A stretch of 64,000 bases of DNA from Amorphophallus konjac. Its lineage: Eukaryota; Streptophyta; Magnoliopsida; Alismatales; Araceae. Position numbers and translations under genes: made by a program. The stretch lies in assembly GCA_022559845.1 (NCBI GenBank), contig CM040125.1:199184102-199248101 (forward strand), given 5' to 3'. The notes below the pieces were generated by a model. The model searched no databases and was not told where the DNA came from. It saw only the letters and a program-made list of their open reading frames with translations. How positions within the stretch are numbered: the first letter of the stretch is position 1; each line of letters begins with the position of its first letter. Of the stretch, positions 10,535 to 19,835 are shown piece by piece.

Positions 10535-10815
10535 AAGGGGCGTGCACGTGGTGCACGAAGGGGATGACACAGCGCACGCGGGCGCAATAAGAAGGGGGAC
10601 ACACGAGGGTGCCAAGTGGAGGGAGCACACGTGGGTGCCGAGTGGAGGGGCACACGTGGGTGCCGAGATAACGTAGACCTCGAAGTAATCACAAAGGACC
10701 GGGGGAGTGCACGTGGTGCACGAGGGAAATTATGTAGCGCACGTGGGCGCAATAGGGAGGGGCACACGCGGGTGCCGAAAGAAGGGAGGCACACGTGGGT
10801 GCCGAGAGTTCAAAG
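10535..10815 (-). repeat. Leader hairpin repeats of element A
   Basis: Just downstream of the primer site (minus sense) are nine short inverted repeats with a common centre CCACGTG or CCGCGTG and changing arms: GGCACCCACGTGTGCC, GCGCCCACGTGCGC and GTGCACCACGTGCAC. The order GGCAC-type, GCGC-type, GTGCAC-type occurs twice, about 167 bp apart, so the block was duplicated. Confidence 0.85.
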
Positions 10816-10839
10816 GTAACCCAAATAAGCAAAAAGAAA

Positions 10840-10857
10840 GTCCCACCGTGATCGCCA
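10840..10857 (-). other. Primer binding site of element A
   Basis: On the minus strand TGGCGATCACGGTGGGAC begins three bases after the LTR end. It starts with TGG, complementary to tRNA CCA. The same 17 bases follow the LTR of element E. From memory it is closest to a plant tRNA-Arg 3' end, with about two mismatches; this is unverified. Confidence 0.8.
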
Positions 10858-10860
10858 ATC

Positions 10861-12591
10861 TGTGGAAGCCTAGGAATCCACTCAAGGAGAAGAAAACGAA
10901 CTAAACTACGGACTATCAAGCGACTAAAAATTAAAAAGGATTATGAAACGTGCCAATATGAGGAAAGAGCATACGTAGGATGCTAAAAGGGTGTGATCGC
11001 CAGAGGGGTTACGTCAAAGAAACGAAATGATCGCGTGTACCTTGTATTGAGCGCGGAGATTGTGACTCCTCGAGAGCGGGAAATGGCAGGTTGCTTCTTC
11101 CTCCCCCTTCGGCCGGCCGACGGAGAGGACTTTCCTCAGGTACCCTTGCAAAACAACGACAAACAAGTAACGGGTGGATCAGAAAGATGAAGGTGCAATA
11201 TTCAAATTCTAACGACGCAAGTAACGAAATGATGGCAAGACACACACCTGGTTGGTGTTGTCTTTAAAACCCCTCTCGGACACGAGTAGGAGGAAAATGC
11301 TTATGATGAATGGCAATTATTCCGACGTAGAAACGGGAAGAGACTCCCTCATAAAGGGGGGGTAGAGGATATGATATGATGAATGCAAGATAACTAGAAA
11401 AGATGAGGAGAGAATGGCTTATTGGATGGTCGATGGCGAGATCCGGCGGAGCTTCGGTAGCGTAGGGATGATGAGGTAGTGCGGCGGGCGAAGGCGGCCT
11501 CTCTCCTGCGAGCACGGGCACCCGAGGATCCGGTAGGACATCCCCTACAAAACACCCACGGGTTAGGAATAGAATTCGGCAGCCTCTCGACGCTCTTTTT
11601 CGACCTCCTGAACTGAGGGGGGTAGGCCTCTATTTATAGAGGTTGGGAGGATGGGGGCGTCCAGAGGCCTGGACGCCTCCATAACTTGGATTTTCTTCGA
11701 ACGACAAACTGAGCGACGGTCAGTCGATGGTCGGGGGTCACCCGTGAGCTGTTTGATGAAGGCGTCCAGGGGCCTGGATGCCTCCATAACTTGGATTTTC
11801 TTCAAACGATAGACTGAGCGATGCCCGGGGGTCGCCTGTGAGCTGGTTGATAGAGGAGTCCAGGGGCCTGGACGCTACCATAACTTGGATTTAATTCAAA
11901 CGACATACTGAGCAACGGTCATTCGATGGCCGGGGGTCGCCCGTGAGCTAGTTGATGGAGGCGTCCAGGGGCCTGGACGCTTCCATAACTTGGATTTTAT
12001 TCAAACGACAGGCTGAGCAACGGTCAGTCGATGGCCCGGGGTCGCCCGCCCATGAGCTGGTTGATGGAGGCGTCCAGGGGCCTGGACGCTTCCATAACTT
12101 GGATTTTATTCAAACGACAGGCTGAGCAACGGTCAGTCGATGGCCCGGGGTCGCCCGCCCGTGAGCTGGTTGATGGAGGAGTCCAGGGGCCTGGACGCTT
12201 CCATAACATTATATATATTTTTTGTTCAATCTTATATATATATATTTTTTGTCATTATTTTGTATTGATGGAGGCGTCCAGGAGCCTGGACGCCTCCATG
12301 ATGACTCCCAGATTCCCCCGAAAATGGCGTCGGCAGTCGTCCGTTAGGCATTTTCCTGGTCCCGGGAACTTCTGATGCATGTGATTGATGTTGATGCCGT
12401 TCAAATGTCGCATGATTTCCACAGCGAGGTAGTTTTCAGATGCCGAAGGAGCATTACGCTACTCGCCCAGAAGACGAGAGAAGACTCAAAGATAGGAAAC
12501 ACTCAAGTGATTCAAAATGCGGAAGCCGCTGCGGGGCGTCGCGTGGTAATATGAGTTTTTCTTAGGGGGCGTCAGGAATAGCGTGTCTACA
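10861..12591 (-). repeat. 5' LTR of element A
   Basis: On the minus strand it begins TGTAGACACG and ends CTTCCACA, followed by the primer site. A TATA box (TATAAATA) lies at 11631-11638 on the minus strand, with a tandem hairpin array directly upstream. The start TGTAGACACG, the GGCCGGCCGA segment (about 11110) and the last 150 bp match the LTR of element E in order and spacing. The partner LTR is outside the window, so the boundaries rest on these matches. Confidence 0.85.
11655..12299 (-). repeat. U3 tandem repeat with seven palindromes (element A LTR)
   Basis: Seven copies of a palindrome with arms GGCGTCCAG and CTGGACGCC around a 4-base centre, at about 11655, 11761, 11854, 11956, 12065, 12174 and 12268. 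The inner copies sit in tandem units of about 109 bp that also hold a CAACGGTCAGTCGATGG-type stretch. The last copy has arms extended to 14 bp (ATGGAGGCGTCCAG). The array ends less than 20 bp from the TATA box, in the position of an upstream promoter element. Confidence 0.9.
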
Positions 12592-12665
12592 ATAAGTTCT
12601 TTCAGTTCGCTCCTTGTTCTTCCTTTTAAATTTCAAGGATAAAATTTTTATTAGGAGGGAGGGAC
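12592..12665 (+). mobile_element. 3' internal tail of element B with polypurine tract
   Basis: Short A/T-rich tail ending in AGGAGGGAGGGAC, directly before an LTR that starts TGTAAGGCCCG. This resembles the 3' end of Tekay/Del-type gypsy elements (polypurine tract then TGTAA..CCC). The rest of B lies left of element A, outside the window. Confidence 0.7.
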
Positions 12666-15148
12666 TGTAAGGCCCGTTCTTTAACAGATCTTTACCGGCA
12701 TTAAAATGTATTTTAATCCATGAATTTAGTAGATTTTTAGGGATTTATTGGGCCTAGTTTAGTCGGCTTTGTGCATATATATAAGTGTTTTAGAAAATAA
12801 ATGGGGCATTTACCCAATTTTGCTTCACTTATGGTCTTCTAACAATTTGAGGGTTTTTAAAAAAAATATATATGTTGAAGGTTTTTCCTGAGAGGAGAGA
12901 ACCGAGAGTTCTCTCTCTCTCTCACTTTACCCTTTTCTCCCCCCTTTCGACCGATCGCGCGGACCCGCGAACGGCGACCCCTCTCGCCCTTCCTCTCCCT
13001 TCTCGGTGCGCGCGATGAACCGACAACCATGGCGGAGGAGTGGCGGCCTCGCCGGTGAGCTGGCAGGGTGGAGATCGCTACAGCGACCCTGTAGGAGCCG
13101 AACCCCAGTGCAGAGGTGCAGTTCCACGGCGGCATCAGGTGGCCCTCTCTCCCCTTCTCATGGCCTTCTCGCGGTGAAATCGGCATATTCGGCTAGGAAT
13201 CCGGAGGGGGGGGCCTTCTTCTCGTGCTAGGACCTGCGGAAGCTTCCCCACGAAGCGAAGAACGCAGAGGCATCATCCCCGTGGCGAACCACGGAGCGTG
13301 GTGACGATCGGGCTAAGGCGAGCCGTGGCGACCCTCGGCTTACTCACGGTCAGAATTGAAGTTTTTTTCACGATTGAGGTAGGGGGATCGATACCCTAGC
13401 TCGTTAGATCATCCCTAATGCCATGCCCATTGTCTTTATGTTTTAAACGGCATGCCCATCGTCTTTATGTTTTTGAAGCATGCCCATCGCCGTTATGTTT
13501 TTGGAGCATGCCCATCGTTGGTGAGTTCATAGACAATAAACTGTCGTATCCCATCGTTGCTGAGTTCATAGATGATAAATTGTTGTATTAAGATGATGGA
13601 ATGGCAGGGAACAAGTTAAAAGTCATGATTCCCGTCGATTTAGGTCGACCGAGATTGGGGTCCGGTTATGATTCCCATGGATTCGGTTCTCCGGTAAGGA
13701 CCATATTTAGCTTATTTCAGATTTTGTAACGGTCCGCCATAAACCGTCTATTGACCCAAGCAGCTGACATCTAGACCGCATGAATATTTTAAATATGAGT
13801 GACGGTAGAAACTTCACGGCCAATCCATTTAGCAGCACGCAACGGTTCGTTGTTTGACCGCCTAAGACTATAGCGGCCCTAGTTCGACCGCTTGCTCTAC
13901 AATTTTTGCGTGTTCATTTAACTATGCATTTAATATTGCATTATCACCATGCTTAGGTTATTTCATAGACTGGGGCAGTTTTCTTTCAACCATTTAATCC
14001 TGATAGATTTTAATTCTTAGCATATTCAGTTAATTATGCTTTTAATCTTGCATATTTGCCGTGTTTAATTGTTATCATAAATTATGGCATATTTTTAGAT
14101 CCCAATAGAATTATATTCTCTTTCCTAGTGATCGAACCATCAGTCGTAGCCCGACGACTTTTAGTGTTGATCCCACCCGGGAGAGGTGGCGGGCTATCCC
14201 AGTTTACGATTTTTAAGCTAGTTCCGTGGGCCCCGGTCCAACCGTAGCGTCCTACGGAGGGGAATACTAGACAGAGACCTGGCTCTAGGCAACGAGCCAG
14301 TGTGTGCACACGTGGTCAGCGGCTTGGACTGACACTGACGAGTGTTACTCTGACTAGTTACTTGTTTCTGGTACTGTTACGCGTCTCGCTTGCTATGATC
14401 AGGCTTGCGTAGATGCTTGAGACGTAGTGTAAGCCGTCAGCGGACGCATCTGGTTTCTTCTTCTGGTGGATCTCCTCTCCTTCTCTTTCTTGTCACTTTG
14501 GAATGATTGAGTTATTATCTATTGGTAGATTTTGAGTACTCGCATTTGAATTAAATTGGCATATTAGTTAGCTGTTTATAAACTATTTAGTTAGTTTTAC
14601 AGCTTTATTAAATTATCATTTATTTATGCGAATGCATGCTATACTACTTTCCTTTAGTTAGTTGCGAAGTAGGGATCCGCGTGAACCCTACTGAGTCTCT
14701 CATGTGAGACTCACCCCTTCCTTTTCAGGTGAGGCAGAGCAACAGGCTGTAGGATTCTCTCGTGCTTTTGGCAAAAAGTCTTAGAGCCAGCAGTGGCCTG
14801 TCAGTGGTCGGTTAGTAGTAAGTCTGTCTTTTTTCTTCTTTTGGCCGGGGTATGCCCCGTGTAGTTATTTATTTTGACCAATGTTCAGTGTGGGACTTGT
14901 GATATATGGATCTGGACTACTTGTATAAATTTACCACTCTGATATATTTAATTACTTCCGTTTAAAATTCAAATGAATGCTTTAATTAATATTGTGCATG
15001 TAAGTTCTGTTCGTTATGCATCCCCTCGACAAACACTTACTAACCCTTACGGGGCCTCATCAGCCTCTTGGGTGGCTTCCCCGAGTTCTTGGTATCGGCA
15101 AATCGATAATATCGATTTATCGGTATCCGGATCTCCTGGGTCGTCACA
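12666..15148 (+). repeat. 3' LTR of element B (Tekay/Del-like)
   Basis: Starts TGTAAGGCCCG after a polypurine tract and probably ends GGGTCGTCACA, which is close to the inverse of the start. A TATA box (CATATATATAAG) is at about 12771-12782 in plus orientation. The GTGAGACTCACC-type stretch near 14700 resembles LTRs of this group (from memory). Short open frames inside it show no domains. The end coordinate is an inference, because the second LTR is not visible. Confidence 0.65.
13395..13570 (+). repeat. Short tandem repeats in the element B LTR
   Basis: Three copies of CATGCCCATCG(T/C)CTTTATG-type sequence with about 37 bp period, then two copies of a stretch containing GTTCATAGA(C/T)(A/G)ATAAA. 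Confidence 0.7.
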
Positions 15149-16560
15149 GTCACAATGAAACTAATCTAATCGAAAACCGTCGCCATTTTTCGACGAACCC
15201 GATGCACACCCCCCGAGCATGCTTTTCCCGAAATTGAACGAAACCCTCTCAAACTCGCACCGATTGACACGAAATTGCACGAAAACGCTGAGGAGAAGTA
15301 GGTGATCTGTCTCCCTACCTCCACTGAAGATTCCGTGCACCGCGGTGACTAAACCACGCCAAAAACCGCATCGCGAGCTCGACCGTCGGCTTTGAATCCA
15401 CCGTTTGGGATCGCGCCAAAAATGGTTCGATCCTCGCCCCATCGGGCTCCGGACCACTCCCACGGCATCTTCTCAGCCTGCCCGTGCCTCCTCCATCTGC
15501 AGCCGGAGTAGAGGGCGAGTGATGTGACACAAGGGGTTAAGGTGCCCCTGTTTCAAACAGGGCTGCCGGAATGGGTTTGTTGCATGTGTGGAAGGGAGAG
15601 ATTAGGAGAGACGAGCAATGGGAGAGGGAGAGGCTGTGAGTGCGAAGTGTGGGTTTGTGTGTGCTCACAGATGAAAGGGAACGGGTGGTGGGGTTGTGAC
15701 GTGAAGATGGGGAGGGAAGTTAGCAAGAAGAGGTGGTGCAGAGTGTGGCAATGGCAAGAGAGAGGGGGAAGAAGTGGCGAGGTGGGAGGAGTCGCAAGTG
15801 TGTGTAAAGGGGGAAGAACCGTAAGGGGGGAGAGGGAAGATCCGGGCATCACACCCAGCCGAGGGGGAGAAGGAAAGAGAGGGGCGTCACACCCCTAGGA
15901 GGTAGGAGATGGGGAAGAGAGAGAGACGCAGGCGGGAGAGGGAGGGCTGCCTGGGGAGAGGCTAGGAGAGGGAGCGAGAGGAGAAGAAGAAGGAGGGGAA
16001 AGGAAAGGTTGGGGCCACTTCTCACGACCAAGATAGTGTGGGCTTCTCACCCACGTCTCTCCCATCTCTTTCTCAGAGATGAGATCGCAAGCTTGGCTTC
16101 ACACCTTCCGATAGATGATTTCCAAAAATTCTAATCACTTCATTGTTTTCTAAAGAGAGGTTACATAACACATTTATAGACTCCACAAAGAGAATCAAAA
16201 GACACTCATTAAACTTCAACTAACACCTAACACCTAAGACTCATTATATCTCTAGTGGGAAGACTAAAAGACACTTAATAAAGGCTATCACATGATGTGG
16301 ATATTCTATTTCTTCTACAAAAGAAAACACACATCTAGGCCCACTAACATGGCCCATTAACACAAAACTCTTAAAATAGAAAATATAGTTTGATAGTTGC
16401 CGGTGCAGCTTTGACGATCGACCGTTGCCGCTTGTCGATCCCGTGACGATCCCGTCATACGCCCTTCCTAAGAAGGACAACCCTTGATTAAACGCCAAAA
16501 TAGGAGACCGCTCGGGGCGGTAATAAAAGAAAAATAACAGTGCATGATATTGAAGATATT
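15149..16560. other. Unassigned region between elements B and C
   Basis: I recognise no gene here. 15550-16010 is purine-rich and low-complexity; open frames on either strand are biased in composition and lack domains. On the minus strand 16180-16362 looks promoter-like: a TATA motif (GTCTATAAATGTG, about 16172-16184) lies downstream of TGTTAATGGGCC at 16362. This may be the LTR of another degraded element in minus orientation, but no second copy or primer site is visible. Confidence 0.35.
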
Positions 16561-17542
16561 GTTATTCTAAGAATGTAATTAAGTAGGTAACAGGCTTATT
16601 AAATCGACATAACCCCCTCTTATAGGGGGGGCATGCCAGATAAGAAATAGGACACCGTCCACGCAGCGGCGGGGCAGAGCCTGAACAATCATCGGGGACA
16701 GGTCCCCTATCAGATTTCTCATCCGGCCAAGGGCCTCGCGGAACTAGTATTCCCCAAAAGATTGTGCCGCATGGGAGGTGTATGACGTGCACTTCCCGGG
16801 GCTCATCGGGGTTAGAACGTCAGATCGACATTTTGGCAGCATCTCCCCACAATCTGGATTATGTCCAGGGGAGAATAGACTATCACCCACGGAGTGCCGG
16901 GATGAAAGCCGAAAGAAAGAGAGGTCGAACCTCCCGGATCATGTAGCTGCCGTGGGACAACATTTTACTCTTCCCTACGGAAGCCGGCGAGACTCACGTA
17001 GTGGCGGAGCCCTCCGAGCTAAAGGGATTACTCATAACCCGACACGGGACGGTGGAACATAAGGGAGTTTGACTCCCATTAATTTTATCCTTGGAGGGGG
17101 GTTCTGGTGACTCGTGGACATCCCTGAGTGAGTTTGACAGGGGAATCGGAGGCTCATTAGGTAGCAGAGCAAGTTTTCGGCACACCTCAAACATATGTAT
17201 AAGTTCTTGGCGCCGAGACAAGGAAGCCAAGGAGGGGTTCCCGACGTCAAAGGGGAAGATGCCATGGGATAGGTTCCCGGCGCGCAGGGGAGATGGCAAG
17301 GGGGTTCCCTGTGCGGGCTTCCCGGCGCGATGAAGAGCAAGCCAGGGAGGCTCCCGGCGCGAGGAAGAGAAGGCCAGGGAGGCTCTCGGCGTGGGCTTCC
17401 CGGCGCGAGGAAGAGAAGGCCAGGGAGGGGGACTTTTCGGTGCGAGGTAAAACAATAGGGTTCTTGGTGCGGGAAAGCTCACGCCGAGGGCTATTCATCG
17501 GTTCTACTGTTCGTAGAGCCGAGATAGATGAGGGCGCCGAGA
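16560..17542 (-). other. GGCGCG-rich leader-like sequence left of the C LTR
   Basis: On the minus strand this follows the U5 end of the C LTR. It opens with TCT then CGGCGCCCTCATC, which stands where A and E have their primer site. It then holds repeated CTCGCGCCGGGAAGCC-type motifs (17210-17535), including a near-duplicate of about 45 bp at 17350 and 17397. At 16612-16628 is a short palindrome (CCCCCTCTTATAGGGGG). No coding domain is found. It may be the 5' leader of a second C-family copy using the same LTR. Confidence 0.4.
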
Positions 17543-19071
17543 TGTATTTCGGGATTTTATGACACCCTGTCTTGGGGTTTATGGATGATTGAGGGGGTTT
17601 TCCTGGTCATTAAGGCCAAGATTGACGGGCCCTGAGGAATCAAAGATGGATGTATTTATTGGGTATCGACCAGCTTTGGCATGGGTTTCGGAGGAAGTCC
17701 AAGGACAGAGGGAAATGGGAAAGAAGAACCGAACATAAGGAGCCTCTGTCACCATTACTTGTGCAGAATTCCAGGAGGATGGCTCGATGTTATCATTCGT
17801 CGTCCTGGGAACCAAGAGTCATCTGTCTCTGGTCCAGAAACGACTCTGATGATGTCGATAAGCAAACCGAGCATCAGAAACCCCGGAATCTCACAGATGT
17901 GAATCATCATGTGGCTTGGCTTTGTTCCGAAGGCCAAGGGATAGCCTGTCCCTGGCTCTGGAACAAGCGCACGAAAGCATCTTCGAGAAAGAAAACACAG
18001 ACGAATAATCAGACTGGGGAGGGGAATAGGGGGCAAACCTCCACAGAGACAATAGCAGGCGACAATCGAGGCCTGTTCCATTCGTTTATTCATTCGGACA
18101 TGACTATTACATCCATGCATCAGAGGGACGGAGTACATAGAAGAAAATTACAAACAAAGACTAAGTCCTGTTCTAGCGGCATGAAAACCAATTACGATGT
18201 CGCAGAATACATCAGAAGAAGAAGAAGTAGCATTAATCGAAATTACAAGAAGATGAAATACAGAAATGGGGGGGGAGGGCGGAGCATTGACTCCTCTCCC
18301 TCCCCGGTGCCCACCTTCAATCAGCTTCGAATCTTTCTCTCTGCTTTCTCCTTTGGTCTCTTCTCTCTTTTCTCAGCGGGGGGGGGAGCTCTCTCCCACT
18401 CTGTTAGTCTCTTGGTGGTCTCTTCTCTTCTACTATCGTCTTCCCTCTTCTATTGTCTCTCTGGCGGTGGTGATGGTTAGCCCTTTTCTTTCTCGAGGAG
18501 AAGGGTGTTTTATAACTGTATTTTGTATCTTCTCGGCAAGCCTATCACGGCGCGCCTCAACTGAGGGGCTTCCCGACGCGTAGGACTTCCGCTTCTTGGC
18601 GCGGCTTTTGGGCTTCGACAAGAGGATCCCGACGCCACTTTATAGGCCCACTTAGGCCTTTTAGACTAGGCCTCTTATTGGTCCTTCAAGTGCATCAGCA
18701 CCCAAAAGGGCCCTCCATTGGTGACATAGTTTCTATTGAGATCATTCATAGGTTTTTTCAGGAGTCGGTAGAACGGGGTTTCATCGGCGTTTCCATCTGA
18801 ATGATGACAAAACCGGACATCATTTCATTGGCATCGTCACCGGAACGGTGACAAGACCGGACATCAGCTTTAGCCTGGAGAGACTTCAGCCAGGTGACTG
18901 CTATTTCATCAGTGCCATCGTCTGACTGACAATGGCATCGGACATCAGCTTGGCCCGGAAAGGACTTCAGCCGGGTAGATGGTTGACGAACTTCGTCATT
19001 GATCTTTCACTGTTGGTCTGATCTTCCTTTCAATTTTGTTTCTGCCCTTGCTCATTTTCAAGGTGTCAACA
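17543..19071 (-). repeat. 3' LTR of element C
   Basis: On the minus strand it starts TGTTGACACCTTG directly after a G-rich polypurine tract. A TATA motif (TATAAAG) is at 18638-18644. The left end is uncertain. TGTATTTCGG at 17543 would give an ACA end with leader-like sequence after it. TGACACCCTG at 17560 is the better inverse match to the right end. The second LTR is not in the window, so no copy comparison is possible. Confidence 0.6.
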
Positions 19072-19090
19072 AATGCCCCCCACCTACGGG
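19072..19090 (-). other. Polypurine tract of element C
   Basis: Minus-strand AGGTGGGGGGCATT directly abuts the LTR start TGTTGACACC, the normal place where plus-strand DNA synthesis is primed. Confidence 0.7.
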
Positions 19091-19299
19091 CGGCGTAAGT
19101 GCAGAATAAGCGGCACGGGGTCTACAGGTGCCTTTTATCATTCGAGGGCATCTTTCTCCATTTCTCTTTGACATTGTTCTTTGGCTTGATCATGTTGCTG
19201 CAGCAATATTATGCACATGTATCTTTCATTTTCATGTTTTTCATCTCCATATCTTCTGATTTTATTGTCAGCACTTTGGAGCCTTCTTGGCCTTGCGTT

Positions 19300-19495
19300 G
19301 GGCTTCTCGGTGTAAGGTATGACCCTTGTCGGCGCGGGGCTTCTCGGCGTGACCTGTCGTCGGTGCTGGCATCTCGGCACGGGGGTTCTCGACGGGGATA
19401 CTTCTTGGCGCGGAGGTCTCGGCGCGCCCTTTCTTCTGGCCGACATGGGGGGTTCTCGGCGCGCTTTTCTTCGCGCCGAGAAGCCCCTCCCGCTT
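19300..19495 (-). repeat. TTCTCGGCGCG motif cluster inside element C
   Basis: About ten variants of (C)TTCTCGGCGCG in under 200 bp, ending in an inverted pair (GGCGCG...CGCGCC, 19457-19484). The same motif recurs in the C LTR (18548-18630) and left of it (17210-17535). Confidence 0.8.
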
Positions 19496-19835
19496 CTTCT
19501 TTTTAACCCCCCCGAGAGGTGTTTTTACTTCATTTCTTACCTCTTCCTTCTCTCTCTTCATCTCGGCGGCGGTGGTGAGCTCCCCCGAGAGCCTTACTTC
19601 ATTCTCCCCCCCTTTTTGACCCGTTCATTCTCGGGTAAGTTCATTATGTGGGATTGAGTCCCATTTTATGCTTGGGATCACTCCCTCTTGGTGGGTGACT
19701 CCCTATTTTTCTTGGGCAGACCCCGGACAAGAGGAGATGCTGCCAAAATTTAATTGGAATTATTTATTTAATCATCACATGCTCATTCATCTTTCCGATG
19801 CTTATTTTCATCTTTTCTTGATTGCAATCACTGAC

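Larger units (their letters stand above)
1..12591 (-). mobile_element. Element A: Tat-type Ty3/gypsy retrotransposon, 3' LTR outside the window
   Basis: Read on the minus strand the order is LTR (12591-10861), primer site, repeat-rich leader, gag, zinc knuckle, proline-rich linker, protease, G-patch, RT, RNase H, second RNase H and integrase, then about 1.8 kb of non-coding 3' sequence that runs off the left edge. The second RNase H and the order of domains are typical of the plant Tat clade. The 5' LTR end abuts the 3' tail of a different element (B), so A inserted into B. The base run ATAAG at 12592-12596 is the expected copy of the target duplication; its partner lies outside the window. 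Confidence 0.9.

Noticed and set aside
10312..10919. Several antisense and sense frames in the A leader
   Set aside because: Produced by the CACGTGGGTGCC hairpin repeats; peptides are repetitive and unrelated to known proteins.
12857..13230. Host exon candidate in the B LTR (GC-rich frames on both strands)
   Set aside because: Sits downstream of the LTR TATA box in the transcribed LTR; GC-rich sequence gives open frames by chance on both strands.
15553..15898. Pyrimidine/purine-rich frames as a host gene
   Set aside because: Low-complexity composition on both strands, no domain, no splice pattern.
17650..18480. 276-residue plus-strand frame
   Set aside because: Lies inside the C LTR across its TATA region, no domain, biased composition.
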